Positions 24,876-51,299 of a DNA stretch of 64,000 nucleotides are shown in pieces. Origin of the DNA: Podarcis raffonei (lineage: Eukaryota > Chordata > Lepidosauria > Squamata > Lacertidae); the NCBI RefSeq assembly GCF_027172205.1, contig NC_070614.1:39686001-39750000 (forward strand), in the 5' to 3' direction. The notes beneath the pieces were generated by a model. The model searched no databases, was not told where the DNA came from, and saw nothing but the letters and a program-made list of their open reading frames with translations. How positions within the stretch are numbered: the first letter of the stretch is position 1; every line of letters begins with the position of its first letter. A program made the position numbers and the translations under genes.

Positions 24876-24927
24876 TTGCAGCCTGCGCAGTCCTTGGGTG
24901 GGCTGGGTGCTCTGTGCCTGAGTTCTG
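24876..24927 (-). other. ZG16: Probable ZG16 5' UTR exon
   Basis: On the minus strand the exon would begin about 30 bases after the TATA box and end at a strong donor ('gctgcaag|gtaagtc', boundary at 24876). The matching acceptor is 'cttttctag' at 22483-22490, just before the ZG16 ATG. The transcription start is estimated, not seen. Confidence 0.6.
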
Positions 24928-24954
24928 CAGAATTGGCCAAAGGGATGCTTCATG

Positions 24955-24961
24955 TTTTATA
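24955..24961 (-). promoter_or_regulatory. ZG16: Probable ZG16 TATA box
   Basis: TATAAAA reads on the minus strand about 30 bases upstream of the inferred 5' UTR exon. A TATA promoter without a CpG island suits a tissue-restricted secretory gene. Confidence 0.6.
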
Positions 24962-24999
24962 CTGTCCGTGAAGTACGATATGGCGCCACCTTATCTTGG

Positions 25000-25615
25000 G
25001 AACCTGCCTGCTGGGCAAACACCATCCATCTATTATAAAACACTTCAATTGGCATTTTCCTGGGAGGGACCCAAACAAACGGGCCCACCCTTTAATGGCC
25101 CACGGCAGCCACCTGCTGTGCGGGGGCCTAGTGTGGGATATGGGGAATCCTGGAGTCCCAAAGGTGAAAGGGAAACAGCATTGTCCAACCCTGATGTATC
25201 CTGGCTGCCTTTGGAAAATGGAGGTAACTTTGATCTCCCACCAAATCTTCAAATTGCTGCAGCTGTGTGGCCAGTGAAGATCTTCAGCACTTAAACGAAG
25301 AATATTTAAATGGCACAATCATTGGTTTTTATTTGAAATATCTGGTGCTTGAAAAACCGAAAAAAGGTGCTGATAGAACTCATGTGTTCAGTTCCTTCTT
25401 TTACACATGCCTTAATCTAGAGGAGAAATGGCACAGGCAGGTAAAAAGATGTACACGTTGTCTTGACATCTTTGAAGATTTTATTTTGGTTCCTATTAAT
25501 AAAGCAGCACCTTGGTTCTTGGCTGCCATCTGTTTCCCAGTCTTAAGAGAACCCAATATATGAAACCAATCCATACTATCAGGAGGTTAGATCTTCCTCT
25601 TCATAAGTATCAAGA
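25000..25615. other. Intergenic upstream of ZG16
   Basis: Several overlapping open frames of 93-126 codons occur on both strands but none resembles a known protein or shows splice sites. The first few hundred bases could hold ZG16 upstream control sequence. Confidence 0.4.
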
Positions 25616-25620
25616 AATTA

Positions 25621-25878
25621 CCGTATTTTTTGCTCTATAAGACTCACTTTTCCCCTCCTAAAAAATAAGGGGAAATGTGTGTGCGTCTTATGGAGCGAAT
25701 GCAGGCTGCGCAGCTATCCTAGAAGCCAGAACAGCAAGAGGGATTGCTGCTTTCACTGCGCAGCGATCCCTCTTGCTGTTCTGGCTTTTGAGATTCAGAA
25801 TATTTTTTTCTTGTTTTCCTCCTCTGAAAACTAGGTGCGTCTTGTGGTCTGGTGCGTCTTATAGAGCGAAAAATATGG
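25621..25878. mobile_element. TA-flanked MITE, CCGTATTTTT family, copy 1
   Basis: The ends 'ccgtattttttgctctataa' and 'ttatagagcgaaaaatatgg' are inverted repeats of about 27 bases, with TA on both sides (25619-25620, 25879-25880). The middle is also palindromic ('ccagaacagcaagagggatt' against 'atccctcttgctgttctggc'). A second copy is at 42041. It is non-coding, with a probable Tc1/mariner-type origin. Confidence 0.8.
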
Positions 25879-25879
25879 T

Positions 25880-26600
25880 ATGTGCAAAAAGCCTTGCATT
25901 CTGTTCATGGTTTCATTGAGAGGCTGTTCCCAATCAAATGTGGGAAGTCAAAAATGCACTAAAAGAAGTTTCTCCAACGATGTTATGGAAGGTTCAAACC
26001 TGAAAGTGCCACAATAGAACGACTTCAGTGATTGTGGAATTTCCACCTGATTTCAAAGTCTGGATGCTCCATTGGTAATCTCCTGAGAGTGATCTAGTCT
26101 GGCTCAGCCAGGGATTTAGCCTAGACTTGGAGCTGAACCCCATGGGGGGAGTGATTTGTCTGGGCGAGACTCTCAGGTTGCACCCTGACAGGAACAACTC
26201 TCTCATTCTCCCTCTCCGACATTTTGGCTCTCCGGGAATAGACCTGTAAAACAGCAAATGCAGAGTCACCACTATTTCCAAATCCCTTCTAACCGCAGAG
26301 CACAGCAAGGAAAGACCTGCTATGGGGAGAGAAAGGTCTGCTTTGTCTCAGCTTCTGCCTGTGAATCTGGGCACCCCATAGGGGGAGGTGACAGCTGGGA
26401 TGCTGCAAGGCCTGACCCTGCCTCTTCCTCCATGTAGTTCCCTTCAGGGAGAAGCACATCATTCTCTGAGGATGACTCCTCTGCTAGGGACATGGCATCA
26501 GCAAAGATGGGGATGGGGACAACCCGAGAACCAGTTGGCTCCACCTGCCATTGGCCCTGGGCCCTACCTTTCACTGGCTCTGGGTCCGCCTGCTGTTGGG
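25880..26600. other. Intergenic, possible repeat remnants
   Basis: A minus-strand frame at 26320-26667 is rich in Glu and Ser near its middle but its start lies inside the SINE that follows, so it is not taken as a gene. I recognise nothing else. Confidence 0.4.
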
Positions 26601-26605
26601 TGGTG

Positions 26606-26820
26606 TAGCCTGGTGTAGTGGTTAGAATGAGAGACCGGGACCCGAGTTCAAATCCCTGCTCAGGCACGAAACTCGCCGAATGAACTTGGGCCAGTCACTA
26701 CCTCTCACACTATTGTTGTGAGGAAGATTAAAGAGATGTCTGTTGAAAGACAGGATCGTTGTGAGCCTAGAAGGGGAGGGTGGAGAGCTCCTGGGAGGAA
26801 GCCTGAGGTAAATTGCTAAA
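26606..26820 (+). repeat. tRNA-derived SINE, same type as 7729
   Basis: It contains 'cctggtgtagtggttagaat', the B box 'gagttcaaatccctg' and 'aacttgggccagtcactacc'. The 3' part has diverged. Confidence 0.75.
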
Positions 26821-26829
26821 AAGCACGTG

Positions 26830-27600
26830 GGATTTATTTTTATTTTTTAAAGAAAATTAGCAGAGAGAAGGTTGGGCGAGAGCCTCAGCATGCTTGCTCT
26901 CTCTACTTGAAGGGAATGTTTTTTCTATAGTCAAAAGATTGGCATCCGTGCCATTTCAGAACACCCCCTTCTGCCCACCCTACTACTGACCAAAGGAGAA
27001 AATGAAAACCCAAAAAGATTTGTGCTCTGTTTTCTTTCTCCTCCTGTTCACATCCTTTCTCAGCCTCAAAGCTCTTAACAGGGCTGCTCCTCGGCCTCTG
27101 GGTTTAAGATGGGCCTAGTGGCTTCATCGCAAAGCAGCAAAATGATGGAGAAGGAAGGAAGAGGCAGCTGCGTGCCTGACAGCAATGAGGAACGAGGGAC
27201 ATGCTCCGTTCTGGGGCCTTGCCCTGATAATGCCCTTTGAGAATATTGCCAGAGACATCTGGAGAGTAGCAATTCAGGCAGACCTCGCCCAAGATGAGGT
27301 TGGGTGCCAGGCCTGGCCCATCCCAGGCATATGCTGTTCTGAGAAAACATGGAAATGTCCAGAGGACGTTAGAGGACAAGGGCCTTCGGATGCCACCGCA
27401 CCCTGTCCCCATGTCACAGACCATCTGTGTGAGTGTGTGTGGGAGGAAAGGAGGAGATCCAGTTTGGGGCAAACACAACCTTTGCCAGTGTTTTAGCAAG
27501 GAGGAGGAAGTGGCTTGTCCGATTCTGGTTCCCTGCCACAAACATGCAACACGCTTTAGCTGAATTCAGCACAGGTTTGATGCATGCACCCATTGCCAGC
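26830..27600. other. Intergenic, nothing recognised
   Basis: Overlapping open frames up to 145 codons occur on both strands without any domain or exon structure. Confidence 0.4.
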
Positions 27601-27619
27601 TTTACATATTCAGCGTTTC

Positions 27620-27700
27620 ATTAGTATTTATCATTGTTGTTTATTAAATCTGTATACTGCCCTACACGCATAGATCTCAGGGCAGTTAGCAACACAAAAT
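27620..27700 (-). repeat. LINE 3' end fragment, CR1/L2 type
   Basis: On the minus strand it reads 'ctgccctgagatctatgcgt' and 'agggcagtatacagatttaa', the terminal block of CR1/L2-like LINEs. Confidence 0.55.
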
Positions 27701-27914
27701 CACAATAGTAAAAACACAAGATACGTAATAACAATATAGGCGTCTGCTATCTGAAGTTGGGGTGTGTGTGTGAGGAAATGGGTACAAAATTAAGGAACCC
27801 AGTGCCCCTTGCAGTCTCCTAGTTTTGGATACAACGCGGTCCCTTTCCACTCCCCACCTGCCCTAGGCCTTACTCCTCACGCCATGCCTCTTCCCAGGTA
27901 TCAGGGCCACCTGA

Positions 27915-28037
27915 GGCATGGCCCAATTAGTCGAGCAGGAGATCCTTCATCTCAGGATCATGGGTTCAAGCCCCACTTCAGGTGAACGGTTCCTGCCTTG
28001 CAGATGGTCGGACTAGATGATCCCACTCGGATCATCC
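27915..28037 (+). repeat. tRNA-derived SINE
   Basis: The head 'ggcccaattagtcgagcagg' and B box 'gggttcaagccccac' are followed by the usual end, 'tggtcggactagatgatccc'. Confidence 0.7.
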
Positions 28038-28152
28038 AGTTTGGAGGGTCTCAGATCCCAGCCTTCAACTCTTGTCGAAAGTGGGGCGATTTAACACATG
28101 AAAACTCTAGTTATCCAATGAAACATTCCAGGCATTATCTCTAAGGAGGTTC
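28038..28152 (-). repeat. Inverted-repeat arm 1 of kinase CpG island
   Basis: Its reverse complement matches 30089-30224 over its length. The shared blocks are 'cctccttagagata', 'aactagagtttt', 'gtgttaaatc', 'agagttgaa' and 'gatctgagaccctccaaact'. The second arm has about 20 extra bases. The two arms enclose about 1.94 kb with the CpG island. Confidence 0.8.
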
Positions 28153-28224
28153 CCCCCCCCCTGCGAATTTCAGGCCGAATTAAATGAAAAGGAAAAATTT
28201 GTCCAAACAGATTTTGGGAGCCCA

Positions 28225-28330
28225 GTTGGTTCCATATACAGCACGGGGCTGATACGGCCAAGGTTGCAGGTTCGGTCCCCGGGCGGGCCAGCTGCATTGC
28301 AGGGGGTTGGACTAGAAGAATGATCTTAAA
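28225..28330 (+). repeat. tRNA-derived SINE
   Basis: A decayed head is followed by the B box 'ggttcggtccccggg' and the end 'gcattgcagggggttggact'. Confidence 0.6.
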
Positions 28331-28379
28331 TAAATCTACAAGTCGCTGGAAAATGGCCATTGGCGCCTTCTCCTTCTAG

Positions 28380-29060
28380 GACCTGATCTCCAAATCCAGG
28401 CGGCCTCCATCTCTCCTTCCCCGTGTCACTTGCTCTCCCTGCTGCCTTTTCCCTTCCTCTCCTCCATTCCCTCCCTCCCTGGGCAGCCAGGCTGCCTCTC
28501 TCCCCGCGGCCGGTAGATGGGGTCCGCCCGGCTCCCCTCTCCCTGCTGCTGCCGCTGCCGCTGCTCCTCCTCTCGGGCTTCTCCGCGTCCCGCCGCCTGC
28601 CTTCCCCTTCCTTCCTTCCTGCCAGGCTGCTGCCTCCTTCCTTCCTTCCTTGCTCCCTCCTTCCCTCCCTCCTGCCTGCAAAGATGGACCCGCAGCGCCT
28701 CTAACAAAGACCCCGCCGCCGCCGCCGCCGCCCGCCCAGACGCCGCTGCCGCCTCGCTCGGGTTTGCCCTTCTTGGCTGGGGGCGGGGGGGGGGGCAGGT
28801 TGCAGGGGGGGTCTCTCTCTTTCTCCTCTCCTTTCCCCGGGGAGCCCCTTTTGTCTCCGGCCGCAGCAGCAGCAGCGCCAGCAGCGCCCACCCACCCCCA
28901 CCTCCCCATGCCTTGCTGAGGCTCTGCGAAGCCCACCCGGGGGGGCGGGTGGGGGGTGGACCCCATTCCGCCGCGATGGGCGCCCCACCTTCCCCCCCGC
29001 AACCACCGCTGGAGGGGCTTCCGCGTCGGGAGGGGGGTCTCCTTTAAGGCTCTTCTCCCC
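28380..29060 (+). promoter_or_regulatory. NLK2: CpG island, probable kinase-gene promoter
   Basis: About 680 bases of very GC-rich DNA contain many CG dinucleotides, a CCG run at about 28712-28732, and C- and G-homopolymers. It is the only CpG island I see in the window. It lies 1.6-2.3 kb upstream of the kinase start codon, so it probably drives that gene. Long open frames on both strands (up to 208 codons, Gly/Arg/Pro-rich) are a by-product of base composition. The transcription start and any 5' UTR exon cannot be placed. Confidence 0.65.
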
Positions 29061-29064
29061 CCCC

Positions 29065-30088
29065 CTCGACACCCTCATTCATCCTCTCTGAGCACCCCGG
29101 AAATTATCTGATTCTATTTCCAAGAAACACCTTTTCCCACTAGGAGACACCCAGCCCCCCACCCCCAAAAAGAACACCCCTCCAGCACCCTAATATTTAC
29201 CATCAGCAACCCCCAGGCATCAACATCTGCCCCAGTCAACAGCTGACCTTTGAGAGGTTTTTTCCAGGCACACCTAGGTTTTATCAAACTTCTCCAAATC
29301 GTAAAGGAAGATCTTGATTCTGGAAAGATAGCTGCCTGCTGCACACACATTTAAAAACAGAAACCCCTTTCAAAGAGGAGTCTTACTTTCCTGACCCCCC
29401 CCCCCCGCAATTCTCAATAAGCTTCCCCCAAAAGTGATTTCACCCCTCTGTGCAAGAGATCCCTTGTGGGTCTTATTCACATTTGCTGGTCATAATTGTA
29501 AAGAATCACACAAACATCTCTTTGGACACTGTCCAGAATTTCTGCTGCTCTTGAATTTTCTGTTTACTTCAACCTCCTCTCATGATTTCTGTGGTACAAC
29601 CCTGAACCTCTTCCTTCCCCCCACCTTATTAGAAAGGCAATAGATCTCCTCCCCCTATATTTTGAAGTGCACTTCTGAAATTGCTCCCGCTTCCCTGATT
29701 CCAGACGGGCGCCTTGCTTAAATTTCTTTCTCCCATAGCTATAGGTCATACTATCCATTTATGTCTACGGGGATCCCCAAATTTTCCGTCCCTCTAGCAG
29801 GGAGGAGCCTGGGCTGCTTCACCACATTTCTATAGGGTCCAGCATTTGCATCTGTTTGTAAAAGAACAGAAATAGTAGTAATAACAGATTCCCTAAATCT
29901 CAGTTATATAGTGAGATAACATTTGAGTGCCTGCCTACTCTCTAGTAAACACCTAATCCCAGAGGTTCCTGATATAAAAGCCAACAATTCTTTCAGCCTA
30001 TCCAACATTCTGGAACCTGGGCTCCTAAAATCTGTTTTGACAGATTGTTCCTTTTCATTTAATTCAGTCTGAAAGTCGCAGAGGGAAA
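29065..30088. other. Upstream region of kinase gene, no gene
   Basis: There is no recognised exon or repeat. Long C tracts lie near 29060 and 29397. It may be 5' UTR, intron or promoter-proximal sequence of the kinase gene. Confidence 0.4.
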
Positions 30089-30224
30089 AAACCTCCTTAG
30101 AGATATTCCCTGGAGTGTTTCATCTCTGATAGAGGGACGTGAATTGGACAACTAGAGTTTTATTGTGTTAAATCTCCCCGCTTTCAACGAGAGTTGAAAG
30201 TAGTGATCTGAGACCCTCCAAACT
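30089..30224 (+). repeat. Inverted-repeat arm 2 of kinase CpG island
   Basis: It is the partner of 28038-28152, in opposite orientation. The outer end 'gatctgagaccctccaaact' is identical in both arms. Confidence 0.8.
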
Positions 30225-30649
30225 GCCTCCGTCGTGCCCCATAACCCAAGACACCCACCTACAACCCGCTTTTTCCAGATCCTTCCACATTCAAGGTATC
30301 CCTAAATACCTCCCCTTTCGTCCTCAGTCGTGAGAGCTTTCAAGAACCGGTGCTGCTAAGGCCATACAACTGTCAAGAACAATCCTTTGCAGATTCTGGG
30401 ACACCCCAAAACTTTCGAGCACCCACTATTGCAGACGTTTCTTCAGCCCTGTATACCTGCGTTCAGCCAGCCTTTCAATAGGCACCCGCAAAATTTTCCC
30501 CCAGCTCAGAGCTTCCCCACTGTCCCAAGGGTGCCTTGAAATCCTAACTTCAGACCCAAGAGCACACCCCGCTTTTGATTCCTAAAGCAGGCTCTCTCTA
30601 GCCCCTTTCTCAAAAACATCATTTCTTTAACCCCCCCCCCATTTGTCCA

Positions 30650-46034
<15,385 letters not shown>

Positions 46035-47760
46035 AGGCGCCCAGTGGAGAGGGTGGGGAGAAAGAGAAGAAAGGAGAAGAAGAAAAAGGGAGAGCAAAGG
46101 AGAAGGGCAGAATGAGAGAGCCTTTTCATCGGGTGATGGAGAGAGAGAACGAAGAAGAAGAAGAATAAACAACCACTCTTCTTAATCCTGCACTCTTGAA
46201 TATTTTGACTCATGGACAAACATTTGGGGTGGGGGGAAAACGTCTGTGTCTTTTTTTTATTATTATGAATATTAATATTATTTGGGGTGGGTGGGAGGGT
46301 TGGGAAGGGATTGTTTTTTGCATCAATTGATGTCTTTTTCCCTCCACCTTTATTGTTCTGCACTGGAAAACCCTTTAGGTTGTAGGTATTCTCCTTGTGC
46401 AACTCTCCCTGTCCGCAAACTCACCCCCAAATCTGCACTGTTCCCTGACACGCCTGTATTTGCCCATCTCCTGGCTGAGTTACCCTTCCCTCTCTGTCCC
46501 TGTATTATTAGGGTTTTGTATTGCTACCCCTAGAGGGTTTGCAGTTGTTGGAGCGAAGGGGTGTTTGCTTTTCTCAGTATGTTCCGCCCATTCTGCACCA
46601 AACCCTGCTGTTCCCCCACTCCTTCAAAAAAAAATCCTCTTTAGGATCAGTGAAGGGTCTTCTTACTGGCTGCGTCTTCACTCCTATCTGCAAGGCACCA
46701 TCCCGTAAATAAGTGGCATGTTTTATTAGTTCCCCTAAATGCTCTGTCCCAAAAGAACCACAGGTGGGGGGGTAGAGGGGGGGGAGAAACCCAATTTCCT
46801 AGCTGGTATCCATACAGCCTTTATCAACCATATTGTTCTCTTAACAGTTCACACTGAATATTCTGCCACTTCTTACAATCAGAAAAGGGGACTCTGGGCC
46901 AAAGTAAACATGATCAGTGATGGAACACCAATAGGTTTTTAAGTAAGTAAAGTTACAATGAAAGCATGGGGCAGGGATTTGAAGTGTGTGTGGCAGAGAG
47001 GGCCCAACCTTTTCCTTGTCTGCTTGCTCCAGTTGTCCCACCACCAACCCCAGAAAGAAAAACACCTGAGGTAACACTTGGCTCCATTTTGGCATCTCCC
47101 AACGTGTCCTTAAAAAAAATAAATCACTGCTGGGGTTTAAAAAAAATCACTGCTGGGGTTTACTGTATAGTTTAGTTAGGCCTTCATCTTGTCATCAGAA
47201 TCTCTAGAAGTTTCCTTCTCCCACCACCCCACACTGCAGCCAGAAAAGCACCCCACTTCTTCTTAGCACTCCTCAAGGACATTTATTCCTTCCTTATTTC
47301 CACACCTGTTCGAAAATCTACCTCTTTTCTCCTAGTGTGTGTTTGGTTTGTGTGTTTGTTATTTTTAGCCGGGGGTGGGGGTGTTGAACTTTCATACTTC
47401 TGTTGTTAATTGATTTGTATGTTGTTTTCCTGGCTTTTTTTTGCGGGGGAGGGCAGCTGTTGGATGTTTTTTTTATTCTTAATTTTTTCAGTTTCATTTA
47501 TTAATTTATGACCCCGTCGGTTTTTAGAGACTCAAATCCTGAATGCGTGTGTGCGTGTGTGCATTTTTCCTTTGTCCCTGAAAAAGAAAATGAAAAAAAA
47601 AAAAACACAACCAACAACCTGGAAACTTGAACTGTCTTGGCTGTAATAATTTTTTTCCCTCCTAATTTAATTGTGCTCCATGGTAGCTGAATTAAATTTA
47701 TGCTGTGTATTTTTCTCCTGTGAATTTTTTAATTTCTATTCCTATTATTATTACTATTAT
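46035..47760 (+). other. NLK2: Probable kinase-gene 3' UTR
   Basis: It starts with a 130-base purine-rich tract. AATAAA at 46164-46169 and ATTAAA at 47691-47696 are possible poly(A) signals. The 1.7-kb stretch between has U-rich blocks, no transposon I recognise and no coding frame. The far end is a guess. Use of the proximal signal would give a UTR of about 150 bases. Confidence 0.5.
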
Positions 47761-48230
47761 TATTCGACCCTTTGAATGTAAATGCACTTTTCCTGGCAAC
47801 TCTGTTGCACATCTGGATCCCTCTTCCAGTTCTGCTGGGGCAGCAGGTTGCTTTTGAGGGGCAGTTTGGGGGTGTGCACCTGCCCCAGTGAGATTGGAAG
47901 CAGGAAGTGCCCATCTGTGGGCTCCCAGCCTCGCAGGGCGTGCTCAGGAAATGATGCGATCAGGACGCCTCGACCACATCCTTTTCTGCCACTGTTGTCA
48001 AAGTGGAGGCAACCTTTGCTTTGTCGGGGAAGTTCCTCTAAGGCAGAGCTGCACACTTGGGGGTCCGCAAACCAAGGAATCTGCCGTTTATCAGGTGAGG
48101 TTTTCTATTTTTTTGGTCTTCCCATTGCTGTCCACTTCCCCACTCCTCTACTGGACTCAGCCGTTAGTAGGTGGGAGACAGTTTCCTCTTAATGTCCCAA
48201 TGTGGAAAACACCCAGAGGAAGAGGCCCAT

Positions 48231-48335
48231 GCAGGGGTGGGGAATCCGGGCCCCTCCATGCCTTGCTGCACCTCGGCTCCCATCGCCCCTAACCATTGGG
48301 CATGCTGGCTGGGGCTGATGGGAAGACCACAAACT
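48231..48335. mobile_element. hAT-type small element fragment
   Basis: It begins 'caggggtggggaatccgggc' and has the inverted interior 'ctcggctcccatcgccccta' against 'ggggctgatgggaa'. A similar piece is at 60680. Confidence 0.5.
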
Positions 48336-48444
48336 CCCCAGCCCTGCTGTGGGAGAGTGGGAGAGCATCTACTCAGTCAGATGGGCAGGGTACAAAATAA
48401 AAATTATCACATCTTTATGGCTGCAAAGTTAAGCAGGGGGTGAG

Positions 48445-48585
48445 AATCCTAGAATTGTAGAGGTGGAAGGGCCACACGGGACATCTAGTCCAACCACCCC
48501 TGTAATCTTTTGCCCAACGTGGGCCTCAAACCTGCTACTCAGAGATGAAGAGTCTCGTTGCTCTACCAACTGAGCCATCCTGGGA
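48445..48585 (-). repeat. tRNA-derived SINE, reversed
   Basis: On the minus strand it reads 'aggatggctcagttggtaga', then a B-box region, then 'ttggactagatgtcccgtgt' and 'ccttccacctctacaattct'. Confidence 0.75.
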
Positions 48586-48669
48586 GGGTCTCAGAAAACT
48601 GGAATGGGACTGAGCGGGACTTCACAAGCAGGTTGAGCTTTGGGACTTGTAGCTGCAGAATAACAACTA

Positions 48670-48869
48670 CAGTGGTACCTCGGTTACAGACACTTCAGGT
48701 TACAGACTCCGCTAACCCAGAAATAGTACCTCGGGTTAAGAACTTTGCTTCAGGATGAAAAAAGAAATCGCACAGCAGCGGCAGCGGGAGGCCCCATTAG
48801 CTAAAGTGGTACCTCAGGTTAAGAACGGACCTCTGGAACGAATTAAGTTCTTAACCTGAAGTACCACTG
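48670..48869 (-). mobile_element. Tigger-like MITE, family 1, copy F
   Basis: It is in reverse orientation relative to copy A, with TA on both sides. It is slightly shorter (200 bases) and ends about 150 bases before the splice acceptor of the C16orf54-like exon. Confidence 0.85.
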
Positions 48870-49068
48870 TATTTTTCTTTTCTTTTTAAAAAAAGGGCCG
48901 AGGTTTTATTTTTATTTTTTCATACCGCTCCACCCACATCCGTCGATTTCATCAAAAATAAAGTCCAGTACGACCACCCTGATACAAATCGGTGATTTGA
49001 CTCCTCCCTCTTTCTTCACAGTTTGGCTTCTACCTGATGCGCCCATTCTGATTCTGGATGCGGCTTTG

Positions 49069-49590
49069 ATGTGGCTCCATCGCAGTGGCCCACCCCCTGC
49101 TACGTTGTCAACGCCGGCCCCCTCGACAGGAGCCCAGATGCCTCCTTCCTCTGTGGCCTCCCCGCTCAGCGAGTGTGGCAGTTGCCTGCTGATCATGACA
49201 GGCATCGCCTTCGTTGCCGGCCTTTTCATCGTGATCTCGGCCATCCTCTGCGACCGGGTCTTTCGTGGGTCCCTGCCCTCAGAAAGAAGGGGGCTGCCGT
49301 CTGTCTGGAGGCAAGGCGGGACGCTGTGGATTGAGCCTTCCAGGAGCCGCAGGGAGCCAGATCTCCTATCTAGGCCATCAGAAACGGTGCCCCTTTGGAT
49401 CCAGCGCTCAAACGACTGGTTTCTGGAGCAAGGGAGCTGCGATTCCCCCGAAGATACCCAGATGGAGACGCAGAGCCCAAGCAGCTCGGCCCCTTTCTGG
49501 GATGACGGCGAACCCACCTGGAGGATACAGCCACGCGTCACCCTGCAGGACCTAGAGAGCTTTTTCCAGCACAGCGGTCGGGGTACCTAG
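49069..49590 (+). CDS. C16orf54: C16orf54-like single-pass membrane protein
   Basis: One coding exon of 173 residues (human 224). An acceptor 'cctctttcttcacag' ends at 49021, so a 5' UTR exon lies upstream, not located. The start at 49069 is chosen as the first in-frame ATG after that acceptor; a short out-of-frame ATG frame precedes it at 49036, and 49138 is a possible second start. Residues 39-61 form one membrane segment (CLLIMTGIAFVAGLFIVISA and on), followed by an Arg-rich 'CDRVFRG' stop-transfer stretch. The human protein is matched in the 'GGTLWIEP' block (83-90) and the C-terminal 'IQPRVTLQDLESFF' block, separated by a diverged Ser/Pro/Glu-rich tail. The function of the family is unknown; in mammals it is expressed mainly in blood cells. 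Placement beside ZG16 on the opposite strand supports the call. Confidence 0.85.
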   Translation: MWLHRSGPPPATLSTPAPSTGAQMPPSSVASPLSECGSCLLIMTGIAFVAGLFIVISAILCDRVFRGSLPSERRGLPSVWRQGGTLWIEPSRSRREPDLLSRPSETVPLWIQRSNDWFLEQGSCDSPEDTQMETQSPSSSAPFWDDGEPTWRIQPRVTLQDLESFFQHSGRGT

Positions 49591-49594
49591 AGTG

Positions 49595-50400
49595 TTCCGT
49601 GGCTGGTTTCACTTAAGGCGCCCAAAACCTTCCCTGCCCACTCCACTCCTTCCTGAATCCAAGAAAGCTCAAAGGTCACTGTGGGGTGTGAGATGGAAAA
49701 TTTCACTCTTGGGGTGTTAGGGCTTGGGTGGGAGTGTGTGGGAAATTGGCAAGAAAACATCTGGGGGTTTTTTAATACCCTGCTGGTTGGTGTAAACATA
49801 GGCTATGATTAAAGGACATCGGGAAGGAGAATTCTGGGACCAAGGAGTTAACGTCTCAGTGTGCTGGGGAAGGAGGCAAAAATGGAAAGTCATTTTTTAA
49901 AAAATAAGTAATGAGAAAACCCACAGAGGTTTTGCTTCATCAGATACCCATTTTTTAAGCTTTCCAACCTGACTCACTTCATACATCTCCCATGCAAAAT
50001 ATGCCATTTTGGCATAAAGGGTTGGGGCCCTCCGGTTTCCTACAAGTGATCGGTCCTTAAGGACTGCCTCCCCGCACATTAAACTCCCCGAACAGGAAGA
50101 TTGTACGGTCACAGTGTTAAAAGGGGCTTCAGAGCTCAACTAGACCAACCCGCTGCTGATGCAGGATGAAAGCAGGCTTTCAAAAACCGCAACTGTGCAT
50201 CTGACATGCGCAAGAGTGAATGTGGCAACGAAGCAAATGGCGGACGTTTTGTAATGGTTCTTGTGCTCTTGGCAGTTTATGCTAATATGCTGATTAAAAA
50301 AAAATATGGTTGACCTGCGGCTTGTTTTATATTTTATTACAGTAGGCAGCATTTTAAGTTTGTATAGAAAATAATAATTTAAAATAACTAAGTGATGGGC
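49595..50400 (+). other. C16orf54: Probable 3' UTR and downstream of C16orf54
   Basis: ATTAAA occurs at about 49808 and again near 50293, either of which could end the transcript. No further exon or repeat was recognised. Confidence 0.4.
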
Positions 50401-50905
50401 TGCTGGGTGTTTATCCCGTCATTCTCAGAGCGTATAGTTACTGCTTTTTGAAGTGACGCGTTCCCATCCAACACCCTGCCGTTGTGAGATGTTCTCAAGA
50501 AGCCTTGTTGATGGCAGATGACGGCTCGGCTCTCTTTCCACAATGGGAAGCGGCAACACTTCGGAATACCACTTGCCAGAAACTGCAGGAAGGGAGAGCG
50601 CTCTTGGGCTGGAATCCACTCCTGCTTCTGGTTGGCCACTGTGAGAACAGGATGCTGGACTAGATGGGCTGTTGGCCTGATCCAGCGGGCTCTCCTTAAT
50701 GATATGGGGTGCGAAATGTCTGGGTTCAGCAAACGTCAGAATTTAATTAGAGCTTGCGTGTTAGAACCAGGAAAAAGCCAGACTCGTGTGTTTAAGGCAG
50801 ATCCGTGTGTGTATTTGACCTCTGTACTCGCCGCTTCTAATCATTTAATTAGCATGTGTGGAACCTAATTATTGCTGCACAAACTTCCTAAACTGTGCAT
50901 TAGGT

Positions 50906-51251
50906 AAAGGTAAAGGGACCCCTGACCATTAGGTCCAGTCGTGGCTGACTCTGGGGTTGCGGCGCTCATCTTGCTTTATTGGCCGAGGGAGCCGGCGTAC
51001 AGCTTCCGGGTCATGTGGCCAGCATTACTAAGCCGCTTCTGGTGAACCAAAGCAGCGCATGGAGACGCCGTTTACCTTCCTGCCAGAGTGGTACCTATTT
51101 ATCTACTTGCACTTTGATGTGCTTTTGAACTGCTAGGTTGGCAGGAGCAGGGACCGAGCAACCGGAGCTCACCCTATCGCGGGGATTTGAACCGCTGACC
51201 TGATCGGCAAGCCCTAGGCTCTGTGGTTTAACCCACAGCGCCACCTGTGTC
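50906..51251 (-). repeat. Sauria-type tRNA SINE, reversed
   Basis: Read on the minus strand it runs from 'acaggtggcgctgtgggtta' to the tail 'ccctttacctttac'. A 13-bp duplication CTGTGCATTAGGT flanks it (50893-50905, 51252-51264). Confidence 0.93.
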
Positions 51252-51299
51252 CTGTGCATTAGGTTCTCCTTAATCCTAGGAAATCAGTATGTGTTGAAA

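Noticed and set aside
26320-26667. Glu/Ser-rich minus-strand protein
   Set aside because: The start lies in a tRNA SINE and no splice or homology evidence supports it.
28376-29047. Gly/Arg/Pro-rich proteins of up to 208 residues on both strands
   Set aside because: Overlapping frames in a CpG island are open because GC-rich DNA has few stops. No domain or splice structure.
48997-49068. Upstream extension of the C16orf54-like protein
   Set aside because: The codon at 48997 is TTG, not ATG, and an acceptor at 49021 removes this part from the exon.
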